From a virus, in IMG/VR virus record IMGVR_UViG_3300020470_000045, positions 1-41,357 of that record: DNA of 41,357 nucleotides; one strand, 5' to 3'. The position numbers were made by a program, and so were the translations under genes. Below the pieces are notes generated by a model, which was not told the origin of the DNA, did no database searches, and saw only the letters and a program-made list of their open reading frames with translations. Positions 28,366 through 37,474 of the stretch are shown here, piece after piece. Positions within the stretch are counted from its first letter, which is position 1, and every line of letters starts with the position of its first letter.

Positions 28366-28840
28366 CTTTTTGCTCTTCCTCTTCATCGTTATCTAATAAG
28401 CTGGCTAAAAACTCCTCAGCTTTAGCTACAGCAATTTCTGATTTTGCTACTGGTTTTGATTTGGTGAAATCCAAAACTAATCGAGCAGCTGCAATTCTAC
28501 TTCGGCTATCTTGTGGCACTCTCATAATTTCAACTGCCGTTGTTAATGCCTCTTTAGAATAATCGTCTTCAATTTGATCAGCCATTATTTCAACTACCTT
28601 TCTCGCTTCTTCTTTCGCTTTTTCCCTGATGGGTAAGATTTTGTCATTTGTAAAACCATCTGGCACTCCTCTCGGTCTTCCTCTTTTTACGTTAGTATTT
28701 TTCTTCCTCGACCACTCGCTCCGTAAAGCTCTTCCCTCTGGGGTACTCATCAAAGTCGAAAAATAATTGTTCTTCGGTCTTCTCTGAGGGTGAGTTCCCA
28801 TCCCCACTTTTGATGGGGATTTTTGTCTCTGTTTTCTCAT
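28325..28840 (-). CDS. Probable terminase small subunit
   Basis: Up to 171 residues. From about residue 50 it has a DNA-binding-like basic motif KRGRPRGVPDG, then helices ILPIREKAKEEARKVVEIMA and EIMRVPQDSRSRIAAARLVL that recall small terminase N-terminal domains, and an acidic tail (DNDEEEEQKDGQE). Location just before the large subunit supports the call. The start is uncertain: the ATG at 28840 has no good ribosome site, an ATG at 28750 is an alternative, and its 5' part overlaps another open frame (28692-28862) in a different frame. Confidence 0.7.
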   Translation of the reverse strand: MRKQRQKSPSKVGMGTHPQRRPKNNYFSTLMSTPEGRALRSEWSRKKNTNVKRGRPRGVPDGFTNDKILPIREKAKEEARKVVEIMADQIEDDYSKEALTTAVEIMRVPQDSRSRIAAARLVLDFTKSKPVAKSEIAVAKAEEFLASLLDNDEEEEQKDGQEITDSKEETL

Positions 28841-28862
28841 TTTTTGGTGTTCCCTCGCTCAT
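28692..28862 (-). CDS. Possible 56-residue overlapping gene at the terminase start
   Basis: An ATG at 28862 overlaps the stop of the giant internal protein as TAATG, the coupling used repeatedly in this genome, with AAGGA about 14 nt upstream. The frame encodes an acidic 56-residue peptide (MSEGTPKNEKTETKIPIKSG through SFTERVVEEEKY) and stops at 28692. It runs in another frame over the first third of the terminase small-subunit frame. It may be a true small gene, with the terminase starting later, or a chance frame. Confidence 0.4.
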   Translation of the reverse strand: MSEGTPKNEKTETKIPIKSGDGNSPSEKTEEQLFFDFDEYPRGKSFTERVVEEEKY

Positions 28863-31800
28863 TATGCAGCCAGTATTCCTTGACCTAAATTTAAAATACC
28901 CTCTTCATCCTCTCCTGAGAGCGATTGAAGCATGGCTTGAATACCAGCAGCACCAATAATTCCAAATAGAGAATTTAGGACTAACATATGTCTGAAATCA
29001 CTATCTGCAACGGCTTTTTGTAACTCTTTGTAAAGCCTTGGATTTTCATTTTTAAATTTGGTATTTTTACCTTCCATGTTTTGAGTAACCATTACAGCAA
29101 AGCTATCAGCTAACAATTCTGCTGGATCAAGATGATAATTCATTAATTCTAAAACTGTTTTATATCTATTAAGTGTTTCTTGTTTCATGTCTTTATCTAA
29201 ATTGGTATTCATAACAATTCGATAAAATTGATCCCTCTTTTGCTGCTGTAAAAATTGACCATCTTTAGTTCTATATTCTGGTGGTAGAAAAATTGTTTCA
29301 CCACTATCAAGCTGAAATTCTCTCCAACCAAAATCAAAAGGTTCACCTGTCTCAGGGTCAATAAATGCCATATTACGATTTGCAAGCTCTAAGGCTGCAA
29401 TATTTTCTTCAATAACTTTCCATCTATGTGGTCTGTATGCAATACTAGCAGAGATCATTTCATTAATTATGGCAAAAGTTTTAGTGTCATAATTGTCTTC
29501 AAAATCAAAAGTTCTATCTATAAAAACATCACCAGAAGTACTATCCAGCATACTTCTAAATTTATCTCTCCATTTTTGTCGTAAACCAATATTATTTTCT
29601 AAAGTATGAAATACTTCATGTATAAAAACTTTTACAAATGCCTCTTCTTTAGACATATCTTGTCGTGAAGAATTCCATTTTGGATCGTCAAGACGTACAA
29701 CTTTTATATTACCACCACTCTCTATAAATTGACCTTCAAGTTCATCAAAAATCCTTTGAGGTGGAAATGCCTCTCCCATAGTTCCATCATTTTGAGGTAA
29801 AAGAAATTCAAAAGTAACTGCCATAGCCTCTCTTAGCCTGTTTATATCTTCTATACTAAGAGGCTTTCCGTCTTTAAGACCTAGATTTATTGCTTTTGCT
29901 TTTTCTCTTATTTCTAGTGGTTGATTTATTAATGCCTTATTTACCAATTCGGCTGCATCAGCCTTAGCCATATCTGGCATTATTTCTGTTAGTCGTTTAG
30001 CAATCCCTGAGTAGATGTTTGGTGTAATAAGGGCTGGTTCAATTCTTGCTGGTCTCCCTGATCCATCTCCGATGCCGAGGTCATCGATTGACTTTTTGGG
30101 TTTCCCTTGGAATTGATTTGGGCTTCTGCTTCGTACAATCCTTGGAGCAACAAGCCCTTTTCTCTTATCATATCCAGAGATGTCCTTTTCAGTGAATTGT
30201 TTCGCCCCTTGGCTGAAATACTCATGGTCAAATGTACCTCCTAAATCATTATATAATGCTTGTTCATATTTCCACAACAGTGCCTGTGCTGTCATGCCTT
30301 TATAACCTAAATTTTTACCTACTTCAAAATAAATTCTTTTCCAAGTTGGTAATTGTTTTGGTGTCGGTGTATCAATAAGTGGTGTTTCATCTTTCATACC
30401 CTTTTTACCAAAATTAGGGTTCTTAAGATTACCAGTTATTCTTCCAATATTTCTAGATGCCCAAAGGTCAACAGTAATATCATCTATACCATTTAAATTG
30501 TGATAGAATGGTGCAACTTTTTGACCAAACATATAAACAGCTGGATAAACTGCATTCATTCCACCTTGTAATTTAGCTTGCTTACCAAGTGGTTTTCCAG
30601 TTAATGGATTAGTAACTTCAGCTCTAATTGCATTAATCTCTTTTACTGTCATTTGAGAATGAAGTAATCTCATAGTACCAGCTAAACCTCTGGTATCTAT
30701 TAAGTGTTGTAATAATCTTAATGCTGGTTCTTTTGATCTGGCTTTACCACCTAGCTTATTACCTGTAGCTGGGTTAACTATTCTGGACTCTTGTATCTTT
30801 CTCCTGACAATTTTACCATCTTCATTTTTTACTTTTTCCCATTGAAACTTACCTTTCTTCATTACATCAAAAAGTTTTTCTTCAATGAATTGAGGCATAT
30901 TTGAGCCTTTTTTTACATTCTCAAAATAATTAAGTGCAAGAGAACCACCTTGTCTCCAGTTCATAATAGGCTTATCGCCAATTGAAGTTATAGCAACCAG
31001 TAATAAAAGTAATTTTCTGTTATTAGCTAATTCTAATGCTGAAAGATTAGGATCAGTTAGCTCAGGCATATACTTAGCTGTTTCTTCCATAGCATCAGCT
31101 ATGTCTTTAGCATACCATTCCCTAATTTTATTATCTCGTTTATCTTCAAAGTCAGCTTCTTCGGTTAAGTCTTTTACAATTAAATCAAAATCTTCTTGAA
31201 CCTCAGGGTCTAGCTTTCGACCATACTTTTGCATTTGCTTTTCTTCTAAGATGTCACCAATTTCTTCTAGCTTTCTTTTCTTTGGTGGTTCTTTTGGGTC
31301 TCGTAGGTCAATGCTTTTATTTCCTTTATTTTGTGCATTTTGCTGTTGAGCAATCCTATCCATGTATGGTGCTAAAAACCTTACAGCCATTTGCTTATCG
31401 TTAAGTTTTGCTAGTGCATTACTGTAAATTGCTTGGGCTGCATTTATTGGGTCTTGACCTAAATTAGTAGCTAAATTTTCTAAGGCTTCAATAATAGCTT
31501 CTGCATCAGCTACATGAGTTGGGTTGTTAGGATCATAAACACCATTTGTAAAATCTTCTTGAAGTTGTATTAATGTATCTTGAATAAATTTTATGTTAGC
31601 ATTAGCACCTCTTCTTTGATTACCTGTCAGACCCTCTAGTGGATCAGGAGTTTGCTGTTGACCTTGTCCCTGTCTAGTTCCTGTAGGGTTAGGATTATTT
31701 GGGTTGTTAGGATCTTTAGGGTCTTTAGGATCAAACTTTCTTTTAGCTTTGAGGTCATCTCTTTTGCTTACAATACTATTAATTTTACGAATTAATTCTG

Positions 31801-33748
31801 TTAACCCTTCAACCTTACCACCTTCTCTAATAGATTTTTTGTAATCGTTTATAGCTTTTCTAAGTGCTGAGTTTACAGGTTTAGATTGAAGAATTTCTTC
31901 TAATATGTCTTCAGTAGTTTGCCTGTCTAAACCAGTAGCTGTTTCTAATACTCCCTGAGGACTATCTGGATGAGGATCAGCTCCTTCATCATAAAGCTGT
32001 CTATTTAATCTTCTACGAGCAGCCTCTGTTCTTGCTGTTCTTGCAGCTTCTCTTCTTTCTTGGTCTTTTTGTTTCTTTTCTGCATCGATGGCTTGCTGTC
32101 GTACAGAAACTCCACTTGGAGTTATGCCTTGCCCACCAATGTTAGCATCAATGAAGTTTTGCACATTACTTCTTGCACCAGTAATTCTATCAATTAATCG
32201 ACCAGCTCCAAATAATGCTGTCTGACCTAATAAAGATGTACCACCAGTTTGTAAAGCAAGACCACCAGTTGCTAAAGGTCTTAATAATCTTTCTGTAGCA
32301 ATAGCACCTCTGTCATAGCCAATGTTTGAACCTAGTGGAGACAATAAGTCTGTGTATTTTGAAACACCACCTTGATAGCCAGAGTTATGTAACTTTGTAA
32401 GTTCATTCATTTGCCTCATAAGAGACAACATCTTTTGACCTTCTAAAGTACCACCAGCTAATTGCTCAATAGCCTCTAGCTCTTGGACACCTACAGTATT
32501 TTTAGTTTTGTTTCGTGCCTCTCTACCACCAGCCATTGCCAATACTTTTTTAACAACAGTATCTAGTTCATCTTTTTGTGTGGCATCTATTTGAAGTTCT
32601 TTTTTAAGGTCTTTTACAAGTTGCTTAATTTCTTCAGCCATTTGTACATGAGCCTTATCGACAGTTTCTCTTGCACCTTCGGTAGAAGTCTTATCTAAGT
32701 CTTGTAAGTCGTAGCCATTTCTATCGGCAATTTCTTTTAGTCTAGTAGCTAATTCACTAGCAGCCTCAGGATCAACAGGAGTTCCATCAGGGTTAAAGAA
32801 ATCAGTAGTAGCACCAATAGCTTTCTTTGTTCCTTTTGCAATACCAGAGGCAGTATCTCCAGCTACACCAACTCCACCACCCATGGATGTACCAATGGCA
32901 GCTGCATCGATAAGCTCATCAGCAACTTCTTGACCAGTGTATTCACCACCACTTAATGCAGTTGCACCAATTGAAGTTCCTTGTTGACCAGCCTCAGTAA
33001 CTCCCTCAAACCCAGCTTTCTTTGCATTACGAGTAAAGAATTGAAAAATGGCTGAGGCTGCATCGTTTCTACCAGCTGATTGTAATGCATTAATAATTTG
33101 TTGAGCTGACATATTTGCCAGTTGAGATTTTGGTATAACTTTACCAGCACCAAATTTATCTAAGACACCTATTATTGCACCAGCACCAGCTGCCATGGCA
33201 CTATCGTATTCGCCAGTTTTATCTTCCATAGATAAAGCAGTTTCACCAGTACCCATTAATGCACTTCCAGCTAATGTGCCTAAACCAACAACAGTTGCTA
33301 ATGGAACACTAACCAAAGCAGTACCAGCTGCAACAACTCCACCACCTAAAGCAAAACCAGCTGAAGCAGCATTCTCGGCAGTTTTTTCGCCAATCCAACT
33401 CATGGCATTGCCAAGACCACCTTCGTTCCAAGCATCTCTTAAACTTCCTTTGTGATGAGGAACGTAGCCACCTTCGGCTATGTCTTTGTCTTGTTGGGCA
33501 ACAATAGACTTGCCCCAATCTTTCATACCTTCAAAACCAGTAAGATCGCCTATTACTTCAATACCTTTACCAGCCATCTTTTGAGCTTGGTCTACAGAGT
33601 ATCCTAAAGCACCTTGCCTATCAGGGTTAATTTGTGGCTGTCCTGTTGTTAATTCTTTTAATGCATTTGCTACAACATTAAAATCATACGAGCCTTTTTT
33701 GTCTTGGTTATTTATTATCCAAGTACTCAGCTGTTCAATTTCACTCAT
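28862..33748 (-). CDS. Giant internal virion (ejection) protein with zinc-metalloprotease motif
   Basis: A 1628-residue protein. Near the N-terminus (about 125-170) a hydrophobic stretch (FALGGGVVAAGTALVSVPLA; VVGLGTLAGSALMG) could insert into membrane. Long helical, Gln/Asn/Lys-rich sections follow. Close to the C-terminus FIHEVFHTLENN holds a perfect HExxH motif (H1377, E1378, H1381), and DPAELLADSFAVM offers a third ligand at about E1544. This arrangement is known from zincin domains in large polyvalent phage proteins delivered with DNA. It lies between the transglycosylase protein and the terminase, in the place of the T7/P22 internal core proteins. Delivery into the host is inference. 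Confidence 0.8.
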   Translation of the reverse strand: MSEIEQLSTWIINNQDKKGSYDFNVVANALKELTTGQPQINPDRQGALGYSVDQAQKMAGKGIEVIGDLTGFEGMKDWGKSIVAQQDKDIAEGGYVPHHKGSLRDAWNEGGLGNAMSWIGEKTAENAASAGFALGGGVVAAGTALVSVPLATVVGLGTLAGSALMGTGETALSMEDKTGEYDSAMAAGAGAIIGVLDKFGAGKVIPKSQLANMSAQQIINALQSAGRNDAASAIFQFFTRNAKKAGFEGVTEAGQQGTSIGATALSGGEYTGQEVADELIDAAAIGTSMGGGVGVAGDTASGIAKGTKKAIGATTDFFNPDGTPVDPEAASELATRLKEIADRNGYDLQDLDKTSTEGARETVDKAHVQMAEEIKQLVKDLKKELQIDATQKDELDTVVKKVLAMAGGREARNKTKNTVGVQELEAIEQLAGGTLEGQKMLSLMRQMNELTKLHNSGYQGGVSKYTDLLSPLGSNIGYDRGAIATERLLRPLATGGLALQTGGTSLLGQTALFGAGRLIDRITGARSNVQNFIDANIGGQGITPSGVSVRQQAIDAEKKQKDQERREAARTARTEAARRRLNRQLYDEGADPHPDSPQGVLETATGLDRQTTEDILEEILQSKPVNSALRKAINDYKKSIREGGKVEGLTELIRKINSIVSKRDDLKAKRKFDPKDPKDPNNPNNPNPTGTRQGQGQQQTPDPLEGLTGNQRRGANANIKFIQDTLIQLQEDFTNGVYDPNNPTHVADAEAIIEALENLATNLGQDPINAAQAIYSNALAKLNDKQMAVRFLAPYMDRIAQQQNAQNKGNKSIDLRDPKEPPKKRKLEEIGDILEEKQMQKYGRKLDPEVQEDFDLIVKDLTEEADFEDKRDNKIREWYAKDIADAMEETAKYMPELTDPNLSALELANNRKLLLLLVAITSIGDKPIMNWRQGGSLALNYFENVKKGSNMPQFIEEKLFDVMKKGKFQWEKVKNEDGKIVRRKIQESRIVNPATGNKLGGKARSKEPALRLLQHLIDTRGLAGTMRLLHSQMTVKEINAIRAEVTNPLTGKPLGKQAKLQGGMNAVYPAVYMFGQKVAPFYHNLNGIDDITVDLWASRNIGRITGNLKNPNFGKKGMKDETPLIDTPTPKQLPTWKRIYFEVGKNLGYKGMTAQALLWKYEQALYNDLGGTFDHEYFSQGAKQFTEKDISGYDKRKGLVAPRIVRSRSPNQFQGKPKKSIDDLGIGDGSGRPARIEPALITPNIYSGIAKRLTEIMPDMAKADAAELVNKALINQPLEIREKAKAINLGLKDGKPLSIEDINRLREAMAVTFEFLLPQNDGTMGEAFPPQRIFDELEGQFIESGGNIKVVRLDDPKWNSSRQDMSKEEAFVKVFIHEVFHTLENNIGLRQKWRDKFRSMLDSTSGDVFIDRTFDFEDNYDTKTFAIINEMISASIAYRPHRWKVIEENIAALELANRNMAFIDPETGEPFDFGWREFQLDSGETIFLPPEYRTKDGQFLQQQKRDQFYRIVMNTNLDKDMKQETLNRYKTVLELMNYHLDPAELLADSFAVMVTQNMEGKNTKFKNENPRLYKELQKAVADSDFRHMLVLNSLFGIIGAAGIQAMLQSLSGEDEEGILNLGQGILAA

Positions 33749-33756
33749 TTTATACC

Positions 33757-35559
33757 TTAGGGATTATTAACTATTGCTAATGCTTGATTTACATTTGATG
33801 AAAAGCCACCAGAGCCACTACCAAATTGATTTATTTGATTGGTTGTTGCTTGTTGTGCTTGAGATACTGTTTGACCAGTAGACATTCTATTTCTAACTCT
33901 ATTTAGAGCTTGCATTCGATCTTGTATCCACTGTATCCAAACTCCTTCGGCATCGCCCATATTTGGAGATGGAGCTAAGAATAAATCCATTTCTTTGTTA
34001 GAGATAGCACCCTTTGTTTGAGCAATTCTCAATAGAGTGTCATCAACTCTTAACTTCTCTAAAAGTTTTCTAGCAGCTTGTCTTGTATTTCCAGCTTTAC
34101 CACCAAACAACTTGTCTTTTGTTGTGCCTAAATATTGTGTAAAGAAACCAGTAAGATTGTATTTATTTAAATATCCTAAAGCTCTATTCATGTCGTACAT
34201 GGTCTCATCAATTTGACCTATTTGAGCTAAAGTATCATCATCAAGACCAGCCTCGGCTTGAGCCTTTGCTAATTCTAAAGCTGATACTCTATTTAAGTCT
34301 TTAATTTCACCATACTTATCTAAAGCCGAACCAAGAGCAGCTGTTGATCCTTTTCCTAAATTACCAAGACCAGCACCAGCCATTCTCATAAGCATTTCAC
34401 CATCAGAAATCATCATAGAAGTACTTGGAGTAGACAAGGCAGTATTGTTTCTTGTCATGTTTGGGTTAGGTGGAAGTTGTGATTGTGTTGATTGAGTGTT
34501 GCCTGATGTAGCTGCTTGGGCAGTATTACTTAAAATCCCACCACCACCACCACCTTTTTTATCTTCAAAACCAAAGGCATTACTTAGGGCAGCTTCTGCA
34601 AATTTCTTTTTATCGTCTTCAGTAACTTCATTTTGTGTGGCTACACTATCATAACTTGTAAATGGTGTATCCCAATATGCTTTGCTCATTTGGTCTGGTG
34701 ACATTTGACCAAGCCAACTATTTGCACCAACATCCCCAGTAGTTGGGTTAATGTCTAAGTTACCTAAATCATCAGGGTCTCTTCCACGATAAATTTGTTG
34801 CCACATTTTTAATTCGTTTTGTACATCGCTGGGTTGTGCTAGACCTAATCTAAGCCTTTCTCCAAAACTCATTTGGTTTGCCATATTGTTAGTTCCTATC
34901 TTTGTATTTGTAATATTGGGTGGTGCAGCTTGGGCTGATTGAATTGGACTTATTTGAGACCAAAAAGAAGGCTTTTGATCGTTTTGTATTTGAGCATCGC
35001 CTCTATAAATTATATCTACTTGTCCTAAATCATTATTGTAATCTTGGTTTATGCCTTGGTCATCGTATGATGCCATCATTGTTTTAGGCTTAGAAACTGG
35101 TAGCATCGATGTTCTTAGAGGATCGACATATCCTTCTTGTAGTTTTTGAGCTACTTTTGTTAAGTAATCTTGAGTTTGAGCTGGTAAGTCTTCAAACTTT
35201 CCACCTTTTTTAATCCACTCATCGACATTTCCTGATCCCCAATTATAACCAGCTAACAATTGTCCTAGATCATAGTTACGATACTTCTTCATTCCTTCAA
35301 GAAGGTCACTCGCTATTTTTCTTGAAGACCAATAATCTTGAGCTTGCTTGTTTGTAATATTTTTTTGAACATCAAAACCAAAATCTGAAAAATGCTCAGG
35401 GTTTAATTGGAAAGCTCCGATTTCTCCTGATGAGCCTATCGCTTGTAATGGGTTGTTCTCGCCCCCTGTTTCTTTCCATCGTATTGCATCGAGTATGGCT
35501 GGTAAGTTGTCATTAATGTTGTAATTGGACAGTATCCCAAATATATTATTTTGAGCCAT
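33757..35559 (-). CDS. Virion protein with lytic transglycosylase domain
   Basis: A 600-residue protein. Residues about 18-145 form an SLT-like transglycosylase domain: AILDAIRWKETGGENNP has the catalytic Glu at E30, followed by SSGEIGAFQLNPEHF and AGYNWGSGNVDEWI. The remainder has no clear enzyme motif; a poly-Gly stretch near 340 and long helical, Gln/Asn-rich parts are seen (LLIRMA-type helices, KLLEKLRVDDTLLRIAQTKG). Such proteins ride in the virion and open the cell wall during DNA entry, as T7 gp16 does. It forms a block with the internal proteins on both sides. Confidence 0.88.
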   Translation of the reverse strand: MAQNNIFGILSNYNINDNLPAILDAIRWKETGGENNPLQAIGSSGEIGAFQLNPEHFSDFGFDVQKNITNKQAQDYWSSRKIASDLLEGMKKYRNYDLGQLLAGYNWGSGNVDEWIKKGGKFEDLPAQTQDYLTKVAQKLQEGYVDPLRTSMLPVSKPKTMMASYDDQGINQDYNNDLGQVDIIYRGDAQIQNDQKPSFWSQISPIQSAQAAPPNITNTKIGTNNMANQMSFGERLRLGLAQPSDVQNELKMWQQIYRGRDPDDLGNLDINPTTGDVGANSWLGQMSPDQMSKAYWDTPFTSYDSVATQNEVTEDDKKKFAEAALSNAFGFEDKKGGGGGGILSNTAQAATSGNTQSTQSQLPPNPNMTRNNTALSTPSTSMMISDGEMLMRMAGAGLGNLGKGSTAALGSALDKYGEIKDLNRVSALELAKAQAEAGLDDDTLAQIGQIDETMYDMNRALGYLNKYNLTGFFTQYLGTTKDKLFGGKAGNTRQAARKLLEKLRVDDTLLRIAQTKGAISNKEMDLFLAPSPNMGDAEGVWIQWIQDRMQALNRVRNRMSTGQTVSQAQQATTNQINQFGSGSGGFSSNVNQALAIVNNP

Positions 35560-35565
35560 GTCATT

Positions 35566-36633
35566 TTAATAAGCTGGGTTTAAGTAAGCACCACTTTGAT
35601 TAAATGGTCTTGAATAAGGATTATAGGCAGAAGTCATTCCACCACCCCAACTAGGCATCATACCAGTAAAGTTACTCATCCAATTTGGATTTTGTTGAGA
35701 CCAACCATAACCACCCATAGCACCCATCATTCCACCCATGGTTGGGTTATACATATTGGCTTGACCACCTTGTGAAGACACTCCACCTAATCCCAATCCA
35801 CCAAAATAATTTTGTAATGCATTCATGTTGAAATCTTGGTCTTCATAATACTTAGCTTTATCAGCATCCATTTGACCTTGCTCATCAGCTTGAAATGCTT
35901 GACCAGCCGTTGTTCCCATACCAGCTAATGTTGGTATCATTCCAAAGCCTTGTTGATAGGTTTTACCTAATGCTTGGTTGGCATTCATTTGGTTAGCAAA
36001 TTGTGCTTGTTGGTCTTGTAGAGACCTTCCTATTAGACTATCTTGAATACTTGCAGTTGTATCAGCTAGTCTATCTCTATATCCTCTTCTAGCTATACCC
36101 TCGGCAACACCAGCTCTTGAGCTATTTTCGTTACCAGTTGCAGTAGCTGATAATCCAATTTGAGGTAAAGTACTTTCAGTAAGAGTTCTTGCATCATCTC
36201 TCATTGCAGCATCAATAAGAGGTTGGGAATTTTGTGTTGCATAATTGATTGCATTTTGAATGTTATCTTGCCCAGCTCGTTTGTAGAGGTCTTGATAATT
36301 TTGACCAAATGATCCACCAGCATCCATAAATCCCTGAGCTTGTCCTCGTAAACCTTGCCCCATTCCACCTAAATAATTATATGCATCAGTTGCAAGAGGG
36401 TTCATCCCAGCATATGTATCGCCTTGGTATGCACCTTGGCTTATTTTATCATCGTAAAACCCTTTACCAGCTGAAAGTGCATCGCTTATGTAAGGTGAAT
36501 ACATATTCCACTTAGCTAATTGTTGCTGGTTGTATGCATTCATTGCATTCCTATCAGCTTTGGCTGCTTTATTTCCCATGAAACCACCAACTACAGTTGG
36601 TATGAGAGATGCAGCGATTTGACCCCAAACCAT
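35566..36633 (-). CDS. Probable ejection/internal virion protein
   Basis: A 355-residue protein with a hydrophobic start (MVWGQIAASLIPTVVGGFMG), helical Ala/Gln/Asn-rich middle (NQQQLAKWNMYSPYISDALS; RSLQDQQAQFANQMNANQAL) and a Gly/Met/Tyr-rich C-terminus (GGMMGAMGGYGWSQQNPNWM). This layout is common for podoviral ejection proteins of the P22 gp7/T7 gp14 type. It has the site AAGAGG before the ATG and precedes the transglycosylase and giant internal protein. Assignment is from composition and position. Confidence 0.7.
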   Translation of the reverse strand: MVWGQIAASLIPTVVGGFMGNKAAKADRNAMNAYNQQQLAKWNMYSPYISDALSAGKGFYDDKISQGAYQGDTYAGMNPLATDAYNYLGGMGQGLRGQAQGFMDAGGSFGQNYQDLYKRAGQDNIQNAINYATQNSQPLIDAAMRDDARTLTESTLPQIGLSATATGNENSSRAGVAEGIARRGYRDRLADTTASIQDSLIGRSLQDQQAQFANQMNANQALGKTYQQGFGMIPTLAGMGTTAGQAFQADEQGQMDADKAKYYEDQDFNMNALQNYFGGLGLGGVSSQGGQANMYNPTMGGMMGAMGGYGWSQQNPNWMSNFTGMMPSWGGGMTSAYNPYSRPFNQSGAYLNPAY

Positions 36634-36710
36634 ACTTTATTTCCTCTTATTTTTTGATTTTTTATTACGTTTTTTAAGTTTTCTTAAAACTTCCCAACAA
36701 TGCCCACACA

Positions 36711-36989
36711 CTAGACAGCTACCCAAGCCGTACCATTGTAGACAACCAACCCTGAGAAACCATTACTTAGGGGATTCCAAGGTGAAATTGCATATCTTAC
36801 CATACCCTTGATTGGGTTATCAGGAGCTTTCTCGGCAACTTGAATAGATGCATTTGTCAGTTGTTGAATTGCTCTTTCTATTCGTTGTAATTCGTTTTGA
36901 AGGTAAACTCCCAAGCCTTCTTCCAAGATTGGAATTTGTGAACGTATGTAATTATTAACTACAACATTTTGATTGTCATCTATTGCCAT
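36711..36989 (-). CDS. Small structural-type protein, unknown
   Basis: A 92-residue protein: helical first part (YIRSQIPILEEGLGVYLQNE LQRIERAIQQL as two helices) and a beta C-terminus with GMVRYAISPWNPLSNGFSGL and VVYNGTAWVAV. The latter segment is familiar from small fibre-like proteins in marine phages, where NGTAW marks a strand-rich attachment module. Follows the membrane protein gene with stop and start 1 bp apart. Probably a virion accessory; function unknown. Confidence 0.7.
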   Translation of the reverse strand: MAIDDNQNVVVNNYIRSQIPILEEGLGVYLQNELQRIERAIQQLTNASIQVAEKAPDNPIKGMVRYAISPWNPLSNGFSGLVVYNGTAWVAV

Positions 36990-36990
36990 T

Positions 36991-37185
36991 TTATTTCATC
37001 ACTAAACTTATTACGAGACCAAGAACGGCTAGGTTAGACCCTATTGTAATTGCTTCAAGTCTCCAGAGACGTTTATCGAGCTGTCCTAGCTTGTCATTTA
37101 CCATTTCGTATCGTATTGCACATTCTTTCTCATGTTGATCAAGCTCCATTTGGACTTTGAGAGAGGGTTCTAGAGTTTGTTTCAT
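36991..37185 (-). CDS. Small C-terminally anchored membrane protein
   Basis: A 64-residue protein with a charged coiled-coil first half (HEKECAIRYEMVNDKLGQLD KRLWRLE as one helix) and a single hydrophobic segment at the end (TIGSNLAVLGLVISLVM). This matches the size and topology of XhlA/DUF7201-type phage membrane proteins, some of which sit near lysis genes. Here it lies among tail genes, far from the lysis cassette. A lysis-accessory role is only possible. Confidence 0.65.
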   Translation of the reverse strand: MKQTLEPSLKVQMELDQHEKECAIRYEMVNDKLGQLDKRLWRLEAITIGSNLAVLGLVISLVMK

Positions 37186-37189
37186 TCTA

Positions 37190-37474
37190 TTAACTTGGTT
37201 TAGTTGGAAATGTTATATTGCTTAAAGCCATATCTGCTGGTTCTGTTTTAGTAATATCTCTTAATGCTTGTCTGTATGTCTTCCAATCGTTACTCATAGT
37301 AACATCAGAATTACCCATCCAATCTGTTTCGGCTAATAGGATATCTCTTTTATTTCTAAGAAGAACCATTCTTTGCACTAATGTACCTTCTAAATTTTGT
37401 TTATCTTCTGCTTGTTTTGATGCAATCTCTGCATCTGTCATTTCTATTTCAATGCCATCAACTAATTTTTTCAT
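37190..37474 (-). CDS. Tail fibre assembly chaperone-like protein, copy 2
   Basis: A 94-residue protein with the pattern of phage tail assembly chaperones (PF16778 type): LLRNKRDILLAETDWMGNSD, then WKTYRQALRDITK and ITFPTKPS at the end. It is clearly paralogous to the protein encoded at 41058-41339 (same start MKK.V, same RD..L.E.D, same YRQ.LRDITK and FPTKPS). Its ATG overlaps the stop of the fibre-like gene upstream. It probably helps fold or attach the neighbouring fibre. Confidence 0.75.
   Translation of the reverse strand: MKKLVDGIEIEMTDAEIASKQAEDKQNLEGTLVQRMVLLRNKRDILLAETDWMGNSDVTMSNDWKTYRQALRDITKTEPADMALSNITFPTKPS

Noticed and set aside
36650-36700. AT-rich hairpin AAGTTTT-AAG-AAAACTT considered as a terminator
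   Set aside because: On the minus strand it is followed by A residues, not T, and on the plus strand by CCC, so it does not look like a terminator in either direction.
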